DNA from: Legionella lansingensis
GTDB lineage: Bacteria; Pseudomonadota; Gammaproteobacteria; Legionellales; Legionellaceae
Length of the DNA stretch: 64,000 nucleotides
NCBI RefSeq assembly: GCF_900187355.1
Contig: NZ_LT906451.1
Span: 1,364,501 to 1,428,500, forward strand
Direction of reading: 5' to 3'
Positions 10,099 to 19,015 of the stretch are shown here, in pieces (the stretch's first letter is position 1; each line of letters opens with the position of its first letter). The notes under the pieces are model-generated. The model saw only the letters and a program-made list of their open reading frames with translations. It ran no database searches and had not been told where the DNA came from. The translations under genes were made by a program, and so were the position numbers.

Positions 10099-11195
10099 TG
10101 AGTACGGTAAGCTTAGTTGATGTCAGTAAATTCTATGCACAACAACTTATCCTCGATAAAATCAACTTGGATATAGAAGGGGGTGAATTTGTTGCTGTAG
10201 TTGGTCCTTCTGGCTGCGGAAAATCAACTCTATTGCGACTGGTTGCAGGTTTGGATACCGTAAGTAGTGGTAGTATTTTGATTAATAATCAATGCGTTAA
10301 TAAAATACCTCCTGCCAAGCGAGATATGGCAATGGTTTTCCAGAACTATGCTCTTTACCCCCATATGACTGCGTTTGAAAACATGGCCTACGGCTTAAAA
10401 ATGCGCGGTATGAAGAAAATTTTTATCCAGCAAAAAGTAGCTGAAGTGGCGTCTCTATTACAAATATCTGATTATTTACATCGAAAGCCCCAGGCGCTTT
10501 CCGGAGGGCAGCGTCAGAGGGTGGCTATGGGGCGTGCCATTGTTCGCTCTCCAGCTGTATTTTTGTTCGATGAACCTCTTTCAAACTTGGATGCTAAATT
10601 GCGCGGTGAAATGCGTTATGAAATTAAAAAATTACATCAGCAATTAAACACAACATGTCTATACGTAACTCATGATCAGACTGAGGCAATGACTATGGCA
10701 TCTAGAGTCTTGGTATTGAACAAGGGAAGGGTAGAGCAGATTGGTTCCCCGCAAATGCTTTATTCCCAACCAGCCTCACTTTTTGTTGCAGGTTTTACTG
10801 GTCATTATCCGATTAATTTTTTAGCGGCCAAAATTGATCTCAATGTTCAGAAGATTATTACGGATATAGGTGTTGAGTTGTCCTTGCCATTGCTAAAAAA
10901 GACCCTCTCTTGTGGTGCAGATGTGGTCATTGGCATTCGACCTGAGCACATAAATGTGGCTGATAAAGCGAAAGCGAAACAGGGGACTATTCTCGTTAAA
11001 ATCGAATTTGTTGACGACATGGGGGCTGATAAACTGGTTAAAGGAGTAACACCCTGTGGCAAAGCTCGCTTTTCTGTTCGAGTACCAGCTGATCTGGAGA
11101 TTATTGATGGTCAACTCGCCTTGGAACTTGTCGTAAATAAAGCTAATCTATTTGATAAAAACACTGGTTTACGTCTTGGAGGATGGGATGACTAA
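10098..11195 (+). CDS. ugpC: ABC transporter ATP-binding protein, UgpC/MalK type
   Basis: A 365-residue ATPase with Walker A GPSGCGKST near residue 37, signature LSGGQRQRVA near residue 135, and Walker B FLFDEPLSNLD followed by the His switch in THDQTEAMTMA. The C-terminal third is a TOBE regulatory domain typical of MalK/UgpC. It powers uptake through the two preceding permeases. The start overlaps ugpE by one base and the end overlaps the next gene by 8 bp. Confidence 0.92.
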   Translation: MSTVSLVDVSKFYAQQLILDKINLDIEGGEFVAVVGPSGCGKSTLLRLVAGLDTVSSGSILINNQCVNKIPPAKRDMAMVFQNYALYPHMTAFENMAYGLKMRGMKKIFIQQKVAEVASLLQISDYLHRKPQALSGGQRQRVAMGRAIVRSPAVFLFDEPLSNLDAKLRGEMRYEIKKLHQQLNTTCLYVTHDQTEAMTMASRVLVLNKGRVEQIGSPQMLYSQPASLFVAGFTGHYPINFLAAKIDLNVQKIITDIGVELSLPLLKKTLSCGADVVIGIRPEHINVADKAKAKQGTILVKIEFVDDMGADKLVKGVTPCGKARFSVRVPADLEIIDGQLALELVVNKANLFDKNTGLRLGGWDD

Positions 11196-12063
11196 ACAAG
11201 AAAAGGCTTTACGGAAAGTTGACGTCCCGCTGTATAATTATTTGCAGGCCTTGGTCTTGTCTTTCTTCAGCAATCGCTTGTATGTTGACGTAGGTAAAAG
11301 GTGGAAAGGCTTTGGTATTCTTTATTTATTGTTTGTTACCTGTTTACTTGCTATTCCGTTTGCAGTGCGTATCAACTTGGAATTCAACAATTTCTTTGAA
11401 GAACAAATTATAAACCCACTTAAACAAATCCCACCTCTTTATATTCAAAATGGAAAGGTTTCGTTGGATAAACCGATGCCTTATTTGATTAAAAATAAAA
11501 AGGGCGAAGTGGTAACGATAATTGATACAACGGGTGAAATTAATGCGATTGATGATCGCTATCCAGATTTGACCACCTTAATTACAAAAGATAAATTTTT
11601 TTATAGAGTGCCTCCACCACACTTCTTTTTTGCAAAGGGGGTGCAGCCAATAAAAAATCCTGTTTATTCGCAAACATTGAGCGAAAGTATCAACCAGGTT
11701 TTTGATGGAGAAGCCTGGATAAAATCTTCTGGCATAGAGCGTATCAAATGGTTATCACAGGTTATTGTCTATCCAACGATTGCCCTATTGTTTTTTGTCA
11801 TATTCCTTATACTTTTTCTTGTCTTTGCGCTTATGGGGCAGTTTGTTGCGAAATTATTTTTTAATTTGACGATAAGCTATAAACAAACATGCCGACTTTT
11901 GATGGTTGCTGCAACACCACAAATCGTTGTTCTTCTGCTTGGCTTAACGTTTAATTTGCTTTTTCCGGGGTTTGGCTTGTTATTGCTCGTTTTGCTCTTT
12001 GGTTATTTTTGTTTTGCGGTGATTTCTTTAAAACGAGAAAGTCAAAAACTGGTGGTTTCGTGA
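11188..12063 (+). CDS. DUF1189-family membrane protein
   Basis: A 291-residue protein with an N-terminal transmembrane helix (residues about 35-55), a soluble extracytoplasmic segment (PPLYIQNGKVSLDKPMPYLI and following) and about three C-terminal helices. This layout fits DUF1189 proteins, whose function is unknown. The ATG at 11188 has a GGAGG five bases upstream and overlaps the ugpC stop; a longer reading from 11152 lacks such a site. Its place in the ugp-like operon suggests a link to the transporter or the envelope, but no role is established. Confidence 0.75.
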   Translation: MTKQEKALRKVDVPLYNYLQALVLSFFSNRLYVDVGKRWKGFGILYLLFVTCLLAIPFAVRINLEFNNFFEEQIINPLKQIPPLYIQNGKVSLDKPMPYLIKNKKGEVVTIIDTTGEINAIDDRYPDLTTLITKDKFFYRVPPPHFFFAKGVQPIKNPVYSQTLSESINQVFDGEAWIKSSGIERIKWLSQVIVYPTIALLFFVIFLILFLVFALMGQFVAKLFFNLTISYKQTCRLLMVAATPQIVVLLLGLTFNLLFPGFGLLLLVLLFGYFCFAVISLKRESQKLVVS

Positions 12064-12848
12064 GAGAATTAATTCATTTTGCTCATGGGAATGGCTTTCC
12101 TGCCCTTTGCTATTCGCAATTATTAAAGCAATTATCCATGAAATATGATTACTGCTACATTGATAGAATTGGTCACAATCCATTATTTCCTGTTACGGAA
12201 AATTGGCATCTTTTAGTAGAAGAGGTCTTGGCCAGTATAAAGGCACAGGCCAATCAACCTGTCATTGCAGTGGGACACTCTTTTGGCGGGGTTTTAAGTT
12301 TGATAGCTTCCATCGAACAACCCTCGCTGTTCAAAGCTGTGGTAATGATTGATTCACCCCTTCTTGGTCGTTTCAAGTCCAGTATGGTACGTCTTGCTAA
12401 GGCAACGGGTATCATTGATCGAGTCACACCTGCGTTTCGTACTCGAAGTAGACGGGATCATTGGCAAAATAAAGAACAGTTGGTTGATTACCTCAAAAAG
12501 CGTGATTTATTTAAAACATTCTCTCCAGAATGTTTACAAGATTATATCGATTATGGTCTAAAGAAGACAGACGATGGTTACGTTCTTCGCTTTGATCGTC
12601 ATATTGAGTACTTGATCTTCCGCACAATACCGCATACCTTACACGAATATGAAGGAAGATCAACTGTGCCTGCAGCCCTCATTTATGGGGATAAAAGTAC
12701 CGTGGTTGACAGATTGGATGTTCGGTACATGAAAAAGCATTACAATATCTTAAGTGTTAGAATGAATGGAACTCACATGCTTCCTCTGGAGTCACCTGTT
12801 CAAGTTGCGAGTCAAATTTTTGCCATGCTGGATGCTATACTGAAATGA
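12060..12848 (+). CDS. Alpha/beta hydrolase
   Basis: A 262-residue alpha/beta-hydrolase fold protein: oxyanion-region HGNGFPA, nucleophile elbow GHSFGG, late His in GTHMLPLESP. It resembles small lipases and esterases of the HGNGxPA type. A GTG at 12060 overlaps the TGA of the preceding gene (GTGA), so it is coupled to the ugp-like operon; the longer TTG reading from 12009 is unlikely. If the transporter imports glycerophospho-compounds, an esterase would fit, but this is guesswork. Confidence 0.83.
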   Translation: MRELIHFAHGNGFPALCYSQLLKQLSMKYDYCYIDRIGHNPLFPVTENWHLLVEEVLASIKAQANQPVIAVGHSFGGVLSLIASIEQPSLFKAVVMIDSPLLGRFKSSMVRLAKATGIIDRVTPAFRTRSRRDHWQNKEQLVDYLKKRDLFKTFSPECLQDYIDYGLKKTDDGYVLRFDRHIEYLIFRTIPHTLHEYEGRSTVPAALIYGDKSTVVDRLDVRYMKKHYNILSVRMNGTHMLPLESPVQVASQIFAMLDAILK

Positions 12849-12939
12849 TGATAAGTCGCTTGGATTTCTTGCCAAAATCATTTCCTAGCATTCCAATAAT
12901 GTCTTTTTAACCAGGATTATTTATTTACAGGAGAAAACC

Positions 12940-15432
12940 GTGTTGCAAAGTCTAATTGTACTGGCAGTCGTAGGTGCAGCTCTTCTATTAATAGCTAGAC
13001 AAGCCTCGCTGGCTGTTTGGGCTATTAGTTATGCCATATTTGCATTACTGGTGATGAAATATGGTTCACCAGGGATTATCGCCACAGTTGTGCTATGGGC
13101 TATCTTTGCGTTATTTCTTTTCGGTACCATTAAGCCATTGCGAAGAAATGTCCTTTCTCGCCGTTTGTTTAAGACAGTGAGCAAGTCAATGCCCGCAATG
13201 TCTGCCACTGAGCGAGAAGCACTCGAAGCAGGGACGGTCAGTTGGGAAGGGGATTTGTTTAGTGGTTCTCCGGATTTTAAACGTCTTTTAAATGCTCCTG
13301 CAGTTAACTTAACGACTGAAGAACAAGCCTTTATTGATGGTCCAGTGGATGAACTTTGTCGCATGATTGATGATTGGGATATTACTCATGTCCGCACAGA
13401 CATGCCTCCAGAGATGTGGCAGTTTATCAAAGAAAAGGGTTTTTTAGGGATGATCATCCCTAAGTACTACGGTGGTCTTGAGTTTTCAGCCACAGCGCAA
13501 TTTACCATTTTAGCCAGACTCTATGGCCGATCAATAACTGTCGGAAGTACCGTTTCTGTGCCGAATTCTTTGGGGCCAGCCGAGTTGTTATTAAAATATG
13601 GGACTAAGGAACAAAAAGACTATTACTTACCTCGTCTTGCAGACGGTAGAGAAATTCCCTGTTTTGCATTAACAGGTCCGAATGCTGGTTCAGATGCTGC
13701 ATCCATTCCTGATAAGGGGATTGTCTGTCGCCAAGAGTTTAATGGGAAAGAAGTTTTAGGTATCCGTTTAACCTGGAACAAACGCTATATTACGCTTTGT
13801 CCGGTGGCAACCGTCATTGGCTTGGCATTTCGTCTCTTTGATCCTGAAAATTTACTGGGTAAAGGAACCGATGTTGGTATCAGCTGTGCTCTTATTCCAG
13901 CAAATACACCTGGTGTCATTAAAGGTCGTCGACATTTTCCTCTCAATGCTGGCTTTTTGAATGGTCCAACACAAGGAAAAGATGTTTTTGTCCCTATTGA
14001 TTATTTAATTGGCGGTGCTGCTATGGCTGGAGCCGGCTGGCGAATGCTAATGGAGTGCCTGAGCGCTGGGCGTGCAATTTCTCTTCCCTCAAGTTCACTT
14101 GGTGGTGCACAAGCTGCTGCCCTAGCCAGCGGTGCATATGCAAGGGTACGAAAACAATTCAATCAAGCTATTGCTAATTTTGAAGGCATAGAAGAACCAT
14201 TAGCTCGTATTGCTGGTATCACGTACTTGATTGATTCTGGTTTAACCATGACTGCTGCGGCCATCGATCATGGAGCAAAACCTTCTGTGGCCAGTGCTAT
14301 CCTGAAATATCATAGTACTGAACGATCGCGTCAACTGGCAATTGACGCCATGGATATTCATGGTGGCAAGGGAATTTGTTTAGGGCCAAATAACTATATG
14401 GGCCGAGGTTATCAAAGCACACCCATTGGCATAACGGTTGAGGGAGCTAATATTCTAACGCGCAGTTTAATTATATTTGGACAAGGCGCAATTCGTTGTC
14501 ACCCTTATGTTTTCCAGGAATTGGAAAGCGTTCGAAAAAATGATCTTATTGCCTTTGATAAAGCGTTTTGGGGTCATGTGGGATTTGTATTGGCAAATTT
14601 AACCAGATCATTCATTTTTGCTTTTACTGACGGTCGTTTTACATTTGTACCTAAAAGTAAGGCGAAGCGATATTATCAACTTGTTTATCGCTATAGTGCC
14701 AATCTGGCTTTCTTATCTGACTTCTCCATGGCGATTCTTGGAGCAGAGTTGAAACGCAAAGAAAAAATGTCAGCACGTTTGGGTGATGTATTAAGTAATC
14801 TCTATTTAATTTCAGGTGTGTTAAAGCGTTTCCATGATGATGGAGAACCAGATGCTGATCTGCCTTTAGTTGATTGGTGTTGTCAAAAATTGCTGCATGA
14901 ATGTGAAACTGCCATGTATGAGGTTATTGCTAACTTCCCAGTACACTGGGCTCGTATTGTTCTAAAACTCATCTTACAGCCTTTAGGTCGTCAACGTAAC
15001 AAGCCTTCCGACAAGCTGGGTCATAGACTTGCTCATCTTCTCACAACACCAAATGAGTCTCGCACACGACTAACTCGGCTTGTTTTTGCAGAAGCCATTG
15101 AGAGTTGTCCTTTGGGTCGATTGGAGGCCGCTTTCCATAAAATCTGTGCTGTTGAAGAGCTTGAAAGAAAGGTCAGCCGTGCAGTGAAAGACAAGAGTCT
15201 TGTTAGCTTAACGTTGCTAGAGCAGATTGACGAAGCCGAAAAGAACGGTCTTCTTGATGCAAAACAAGCTTCTCTTTTGCGTGAAGCTGAAAAGGCTCGT
15301 CAGGAAGTCATCGCTGTTGACGATTTTAGTGATGATGAGTTACGAAGGCAACCTGCTGAGAAGGAGGTTAATTTGGAGAAAAAAAAGATAACTAGCCTCA
15401 GCGAAGATGATTTAGCGACAGAATTGGTATAA
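12940..15432 (+). CDS. fadE: Acyl-CoA dehydrogenase, long FadE type
   Basis: An 830-residue protein with two N-terminal hydrophobic segments followed by an acyl-CoA dehydrogenase core (CFALTGPNAGSDAASIPDKG; DIHGGKGICLGPNNYMGRGY; TVEGANILTRSLIIFGQGAI) and a long C-terminal extension. This is the FadE architecture that starts fatty acid beta-oxidation. The GTG start has AGGAG about 7 bases upstream. It follows the hydrolase by 91 bp and may have its own promoter. The last 50 residues are highly charged. Confidence 0.93.
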   Translation: MLQSLIVLAVVGAALLLIARQASLAVWAISYAIFALLVMKYGSPGIIATVVLWAIFALFLFGTIKPLRRNVLSRRLFKTVSKSMPAMSATEREALEAGTVSWEGDLFSGSPDFKRLLNAPAVNLTTEEQAFIDGPVDELCRMIDDWDITHVRTDMPPEMWQFIKEKGFLGMIIPKYYGGLEFSATAQFTILARLYGRSITVGSTVSVPNSLGPAELLLKYGTKEQKDYYLPRLADGREIPCFALTGPNAGSDAASIPDKGIVCRQEFNGKEVLGIRLTWNKRYITLCPVATVIGLAFRLFDPENLLGKGTDVGISCALIPANTPGVIKGRRHFPLNAGFLNGPTQGKDVFVPIDYLIGGAAMAGAGWRMLMECLSAGRAISLPSSSLGGAQAAALASGAYARVRKQFNQAIANFEGIEEPLARIAGITYLIDSGLTMTAAAIDHGAKPSVASAILKYHSTERSRQLAIDAMDIHGGKGICLGPNNYMGRGYQSTPIGITVEGANILTRSLIIFGQGAIRCHPYVFQELESVRKNDLIAFDKAFWGHVGFVLANLTRSFIFAFTDGRFTFVPKSKAKRYYQLVYRYSANLAFLSDFSMAILGAELKRKEKMSARLGDVLSNLYLISGVLKRFHDDGEPDADLPLVDWCCQKLLHECETAMYEVIANFPVHWARIVLKLILQPLGRQRNKPSDKLGHRLAHLLTTPNESRTRLTRLVFAEAIESCPLGRLEAAFHKICAVEELERKVSRAVKDKSLVSLTLLEQIDEAEKNGLLDAKQASLLREAEKARQEVIAVDDFSDDELRRQPAEKEVNLEKKKITSLSEDDLATELV

Positions 15433-15487
15433 GAAGGAGGTCATTAGGGGCTGATGCATTTCATGAAATTTTCGAGACTGTTCATTG

Positions 15488-15580
15488 AACTGTGTCATTC
15501 CCGCGTAGGCGGGAATCCACTCGGGAATGGCATGAGACTTTAATCGGAATAGATCCCTGCCTACACGGGATGACACAGTT
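15488..15580. repeat. MITE-like element with imperfect terminal inverted repeats (copy 1)
   Basis: The ends are perfect 11-bp inverted repeats, AACTGTGTCAT and ATGACACAGTT. Similarity continues about 30 bp inward, so each arm carries a smaller hairpin: ATTCCCGC-GTA-GGCGGGAAT on the left and the related CCCTGCCTACACGGG on the right. Related units lie at 23035-23118 and 31598-31687. The arm core resembles the ATTCCC-N-GGGAAT repeats known in Neisseria (dRS3) and other proteobacteria. Confidence 0.8.
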
Positions 15581-15608
15581 TGGTAAAAACTCTCAAATTT
15601 TCTAAGTT

Positions 15609-16775
15609 ATGGTAAAAATCGTTCTTACCAATCAACACCAGCAACCTTCCATCAAAGAAGCAGTATTGGATCTTGCTTCAGGTAAGGTGTTATTGGATAA
15701 AAAGCAGGAAGTTGATTTTGAGGCTTTCAAAACCTTCGACTTCTGCCACCCTTTGCTTGCACACCCAAGACTGAGTTCCGCAACCAATGTTTATTGCTAC
15801 AAATATAAAGACATGGAAGGTTTGCTCAGTACCGCAAAATATATTTATGCCACGCTAATTGCTAGCAGTGAGCCGATGCATTGCCAATTTGAGATCACAC
15901 CGTCAGATGAATTTTTTACCCCTTTAAAGAAGGTGTATCGTATCCCATTCTCTCTCAATTATCGCAAAGCAGCTAAAAAAACAATCACCGTTAATCAATT
16001 CAATGGAATCGTTAGTCAAGCGTCGGGCTTTAAATTCGATTTTCATGATGGGTTAATAATTAAAGATAAAATATCAGTCAAAAACCTACCACCGGAGATT
16101 AATGGAGATGCACTCTTTGAAGAGAATGAAACCATTTATGAGTTACTAAACAAACCGGACGATTTTGAAACATATGAATTGCGATATATCAATAACTATA
16201 TTGGGTTTGGTGTTTATGCAAAAAGGGCTATCAAAAAAAATCAGCCAGTAGCATTCTATCTTGGAGTAAAAACGACTCATCCTGAATTACATGCCTATTA
16301 TTTTGGGCCGAAACATGATGCTTTACTGATGGGAACAGATGCGCAAAATTATAGTAATATTGCCCGGTTTATTAATCATGCTCCCAACCCAGATGACGCA
16401 GATAAGCAAAACTCATCTCTTCTTGAAGCGAATTTAATAACACAACGTCACTTACTCAATGGCATAGAAGTTGTTCTTTTTGGGGCGCAAAGAGATATAG
16501 CGAAAGGTGAGCAATTATTGATTGATTATGGCACTCGTTATTTTGAGCCTGGAGAGGCTTTCAGATTTACAACAAAAGAAGACTTACTTAACGCTAATCA
16601 TCAACGTCTTTTTGATAAAAAGTGGGAAAAATTAAGTGTAATGAGGATCATGGCACAGCACGGTGTTTCTCAAGCCATATACGCCATCCTAAAAAGGCCA
16701 ATCATTGCCTTGATCATCATTCTTTTAATCTGGTTGTTACTGCATTCTGAGCTTGCGGCAAGCGTGCATGAGTAA
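15609..16775 (+). CDS. SET-domain protein with C-terminal transmembrane anchor; candidate effector
   Basis: A 388-residue protein. The first 180 residues are unrecognised. Residues about 195-325 form a SET methyltransferase domain: an N-SET-like NNYIGFGVYAKRAIKK, the pseudoknot motif NIARFINHAPNPD and GEQLLIDYGTRYF. Post-SET cysteines are absent. Residues about 365-378 are a single very hydrophobic helix near the C-terminus, giving a tail-anchored look. Legionella is known to secrete a SET-domain histone methyltransferase (RomA/LegAS4); this protein lacks ankyrin repeats and is a different architecture. Its 3' end overlaps the convergent MFS gene by 59 bp. Secretion by Dot/Icm is inference. 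Confidence 0.8.
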   Translation: MVKIVLTNQHQQPSIKEAVLDLASGKVLLDKKQEVDFEAFKTFDFCHPLLAHPRLSSATNVYCYKYKDMEGLLSTAKYIYATLIASSEPMHCQFEITPSDEFFTPLKKVYRIPFSLNYRKAAKKTITVNQFNGIVSQASGFKFDFHDGLIIKDKISVKNLPPEINGDALFEENETIYELLNKPDDFETYELRYINNYIGFGVYAKRAIKKNQPVAFYLGVKTTHPELHAYYFGPKHDALLMGTDAQNYSNIARFINHAPNPDDADKQNSSLLEANLITQRHLLNGIEVVLFGAQRDIAKGEQLLIDYGTRYFEPGEAFRFTTKEDLLNANHQRLFDKKWEKLSVMRIMAQHGVSQAIYAILKRPIIALIIILLIWLLLHSELAASVHE

Positions 16776-17979
16776 AGACAGGTATCTTCGTTAGCCTATA
16801 GCCCTCGATGATTTTAAGAGCATATAGTAAAGCCGCCATAAAAATACAGATAACAATATAGATAGCAGGTAAAATAAAATTATTGATTGAAAGCATACCC
16901 ACACTTAGTACAACAATGGTCACAAGTCCCATATTAATAAAGTTCATGACAGCTGATCCGTGGGCTTTATCTGATGTGTTACTCATCGCAATGGTAGAGG
17001 CATTAGCAAAAACTAATGACAATCCAAAATAACAAAGCATCATGGGAATGAATATTGTTAATAATGCTGATATTTTTATTATCATAAATAAAGACATCAT
17101 TATACTTCCAACTAAAATAATAAAAATCCCAGATGCAATAATGAAAGTGGGTTTATATAACTTTGATAATTGTGCAGACACAAGCGAACCCATTACCATG
17201 CCAAAAGAAGGAAGAAGATTTGCTGTTCCATAAATTGAAACATCCATATGCATCCTATTAATTGCAATAAAAGGGGCAAGTGCGGCAAATAAATATACAA
17301 AACAGGTTGCACCACCCATTAACAATCCGCCTGCTATTAATTGCAGATTTTTAAATTGGGTTATATACCCATTTATCAAATGATTCATTTTAAACGCATC
17401 AAAATCCAAATTTGTTCTTGTTTCAGGTAGTTTTGTCGCTAATAGTAACAAAATAACACCATAAACAGCACTGGCAAAAAACGTACTCATCCAACCAAAA
17501 TGTGGACTTAAATAGCCTCCTATCATGACGCCCAAGCCTGGTGTGATAGCAAATGCAATCATGAGGTAGGATAGTTTTTGACTCGCGATGATAGGCTCAT
17601 AGATTTCATTGACGAGTGTAAATGTCATCTTTAATCCAACACTCGATCCTAAAGCTAATAACAATCTTCCTAAAACTAGAATAGGATAACTATAAATAAA
17701 CCCTGCGAATACACACAGTAAACTGCTTAATATTTGTAAAATAATTCCGGCATACAAAGCAGGTTTTCTTCCAAACCGGTTAGCCAATGGACCATATAAT
17801 AGTTGCCCTATTGCATAACCAATTAAAAACCAAGTAATAGTTAGTTGCGCTGTAGTGTCAGAAATAGCAAAAAAGTTTGCGATAGCAGGCAATGCTGGTG
17901 TAAATAAAACAGCATTTACTGAGGCAAAGGAGATCATTAACAATAATGTCAGAAATGAAATGTGTGTTTTTTTATTCAT
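16717..17979 (-). CDS. MFS drug-resistance transporter, Bcr/CflA type
   Basis: A 420-residue, 12-helix major facilitator protein. The motif-A loop GPLANRFGRKPALYAG after helix 2 and an N-terminus reading FTPALPAIANFF fit the Bcr/CflA multidrug exporter branch. It is divergent from the LysR gene at 18075 across a 95-bp AT-rich gap, so that regulator probably controls it. The last 20 codons overlap the end of the SET gene on the other strand. Confidence 0.87.
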   Translation of the reverse strand: MNKKTHISFLTLLLMISFASVNAVLFTPALPAIANFFAISDTTAQLTITWFLIGYAIGQLLYGPLANRFGRKPALYAGIILQILSSLLCVFAGFIYSYPILVLGRLLLALGSSVGLKMTFTLVNEIYEPIIASQKLSYLMIAFAITPGLGVMIGGYLSPHFGWMSTFFASAVYGVILLLLATKLPETRTNLDFDAFKMNHLINGYITQFKNLQLIAGGLLMGGATCFVYLFAALAPFIAINRMHMDVSIYGTANLLPSFGMVMGSLVSAQLSKLYKPTFIIASGIFIILVGSIMMSLFMIIKISALLTIFIPMMLCYFGLSLVFANASTIAMSNTSDKAHGSAVMNFINMGLVTIVVLSVGMLSINNFILPAIYIVICIFMAALLYALKIIEGYRLTKIPVFTHARLPQAQNAVTTRLKE

Positions 17980-18013
17980 AGCTTACCTCAAACAGTTCTT
18001 AGCAGTTTAATCG

Positions 18014-18043
18014 TTGACTAAATAATTATCAATATACTAAAAT
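18014..18043 (+). promoter_or_regulatory. Putative promoter/operator between MFS and LysR genes
   Basis: TTGACT at 18014-18019 and TAAAAT at 18038-18043 (18-bp spacer) point toward the LysR gene. An inverted repeat AATAT-N6-ATATT at 18031-18046 overlaps the -10 box and could be the LysR-type operator shared with the divergent MFS gene. Read by eye; not a strong consensus. Confidence 0.4.
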
Positions 18044-18074
18044 ATTAATATATGTTGCATTTAAGTTAACAATA

Positions 18075-18938
18075 ATGAGCAAATTAGAAAGAATAGCTAC
18101 CTTTATTTCTGTAATAGAAGAAAACGGTTTCGCGGCGGCGGCTAGAAAAAAAGGGGTGTCAACAGCAGCCATTAGCCGACAAATTACCGCTCTCGAAAAG
18201 GAGCTTGGTGTTCAACTATTAAATAGAACCACGCGCCAAATTTCCTTAACTGAAATTGGCGAAGAGTATTTTCAGCAATGTAAAAAGGTATTAAGTGAAT
18301 TACAGGAAGCGGAAAGTGCAATAACAAAAAGCAAAAATGAGGCAACTGGTGCCTTGCATATTATGGCGAACCGATATTTTGCAATCACCCATATATTACC
18401 TAGACTATCTGAATTTATGGAGTTAAATCCCAAAGTATGTATACATTTTCAATTAGCTGAACGATTTCCAAATTTAGAAAAAGAAGGTATTGATGTTTTA
18501 TTTGGTGTATCCATTGAAGGCTCTTCTGAATTAGTACGTCGTCGTGTTATCACAACTCGCTACATACTATGCGCATCGCCTAGTTATTTAGAGAAATATG
18601 GAATACCAGAACATCCGTCTGATTTGGTTAAACATAGATATATTACTCATAGCATTCGCAAACCTAATAACGTTGTATCTTTCAAGAATGGAAAAGAGAT
18701 TCATATTAATCCGACACTTTGGTTAAATGACAGCTATGCTATGCGTGAATGTGCCATACATGATATGGGAATAGTAAATTTGCATGACTACATGGTTACT
18801 GATGCTATTAAAAAGGGGGAATTAATTGAGATTTTGCGTGAATACCAGGAACCTCATAAAAATGTTTATCTTTACTACCAACAGAGTCGCTATTTACAAC
18901 CTAAAATCAGGCGGTTTATTGACTTTTATACCAAGTAG
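18075..18938 (+). CDS. LysR-family transcriptional regulator
   Basis: A 287-residue LTTR. Residues 1-60 form the winged helix-turn-helix (FAAAARKKGVSTAAISRQIT, then ALEKELGVQLLNRTTRQISL). The remainder is the two-lobed effector-binding domain. It belongs to the branch that often represses or activates a divergent transporter, here the MFS exporter at 16717-17979. Ligand unknown. Confidence 0.92.
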   Translation: MSKLERIATFISVIEENGFAAAARKKGVSTAAISRQITALEKELGVQLLNRTTRQISLTEIGEEYFQQCKKVLSELQEAESAITKSKNEATGALHIMANRYFAITHILPRLSEFMELNPKVCIHFQLAERFPNLEKEGIDVLFGVSIEGSSELVRRRVITTRYILCASPSYLEKYGIPEHPSDLVKHRYITHSIRKPNNVVSFKNGKEIHINPTLWLNDSYAMRECAIHDMGIVNLHDYMVTDAIKKGELIEILREYQEPHKNVYLYYQQSRYLQPKIRRFIDFYTK

Positions 18939-19015
18939 AAGACGAACACATCAAATTAAGTGAGTCAGGCAAGTTGCTTGATAAAGTAGAATATCCATTT
19001 TATGGTCCAACAAAG

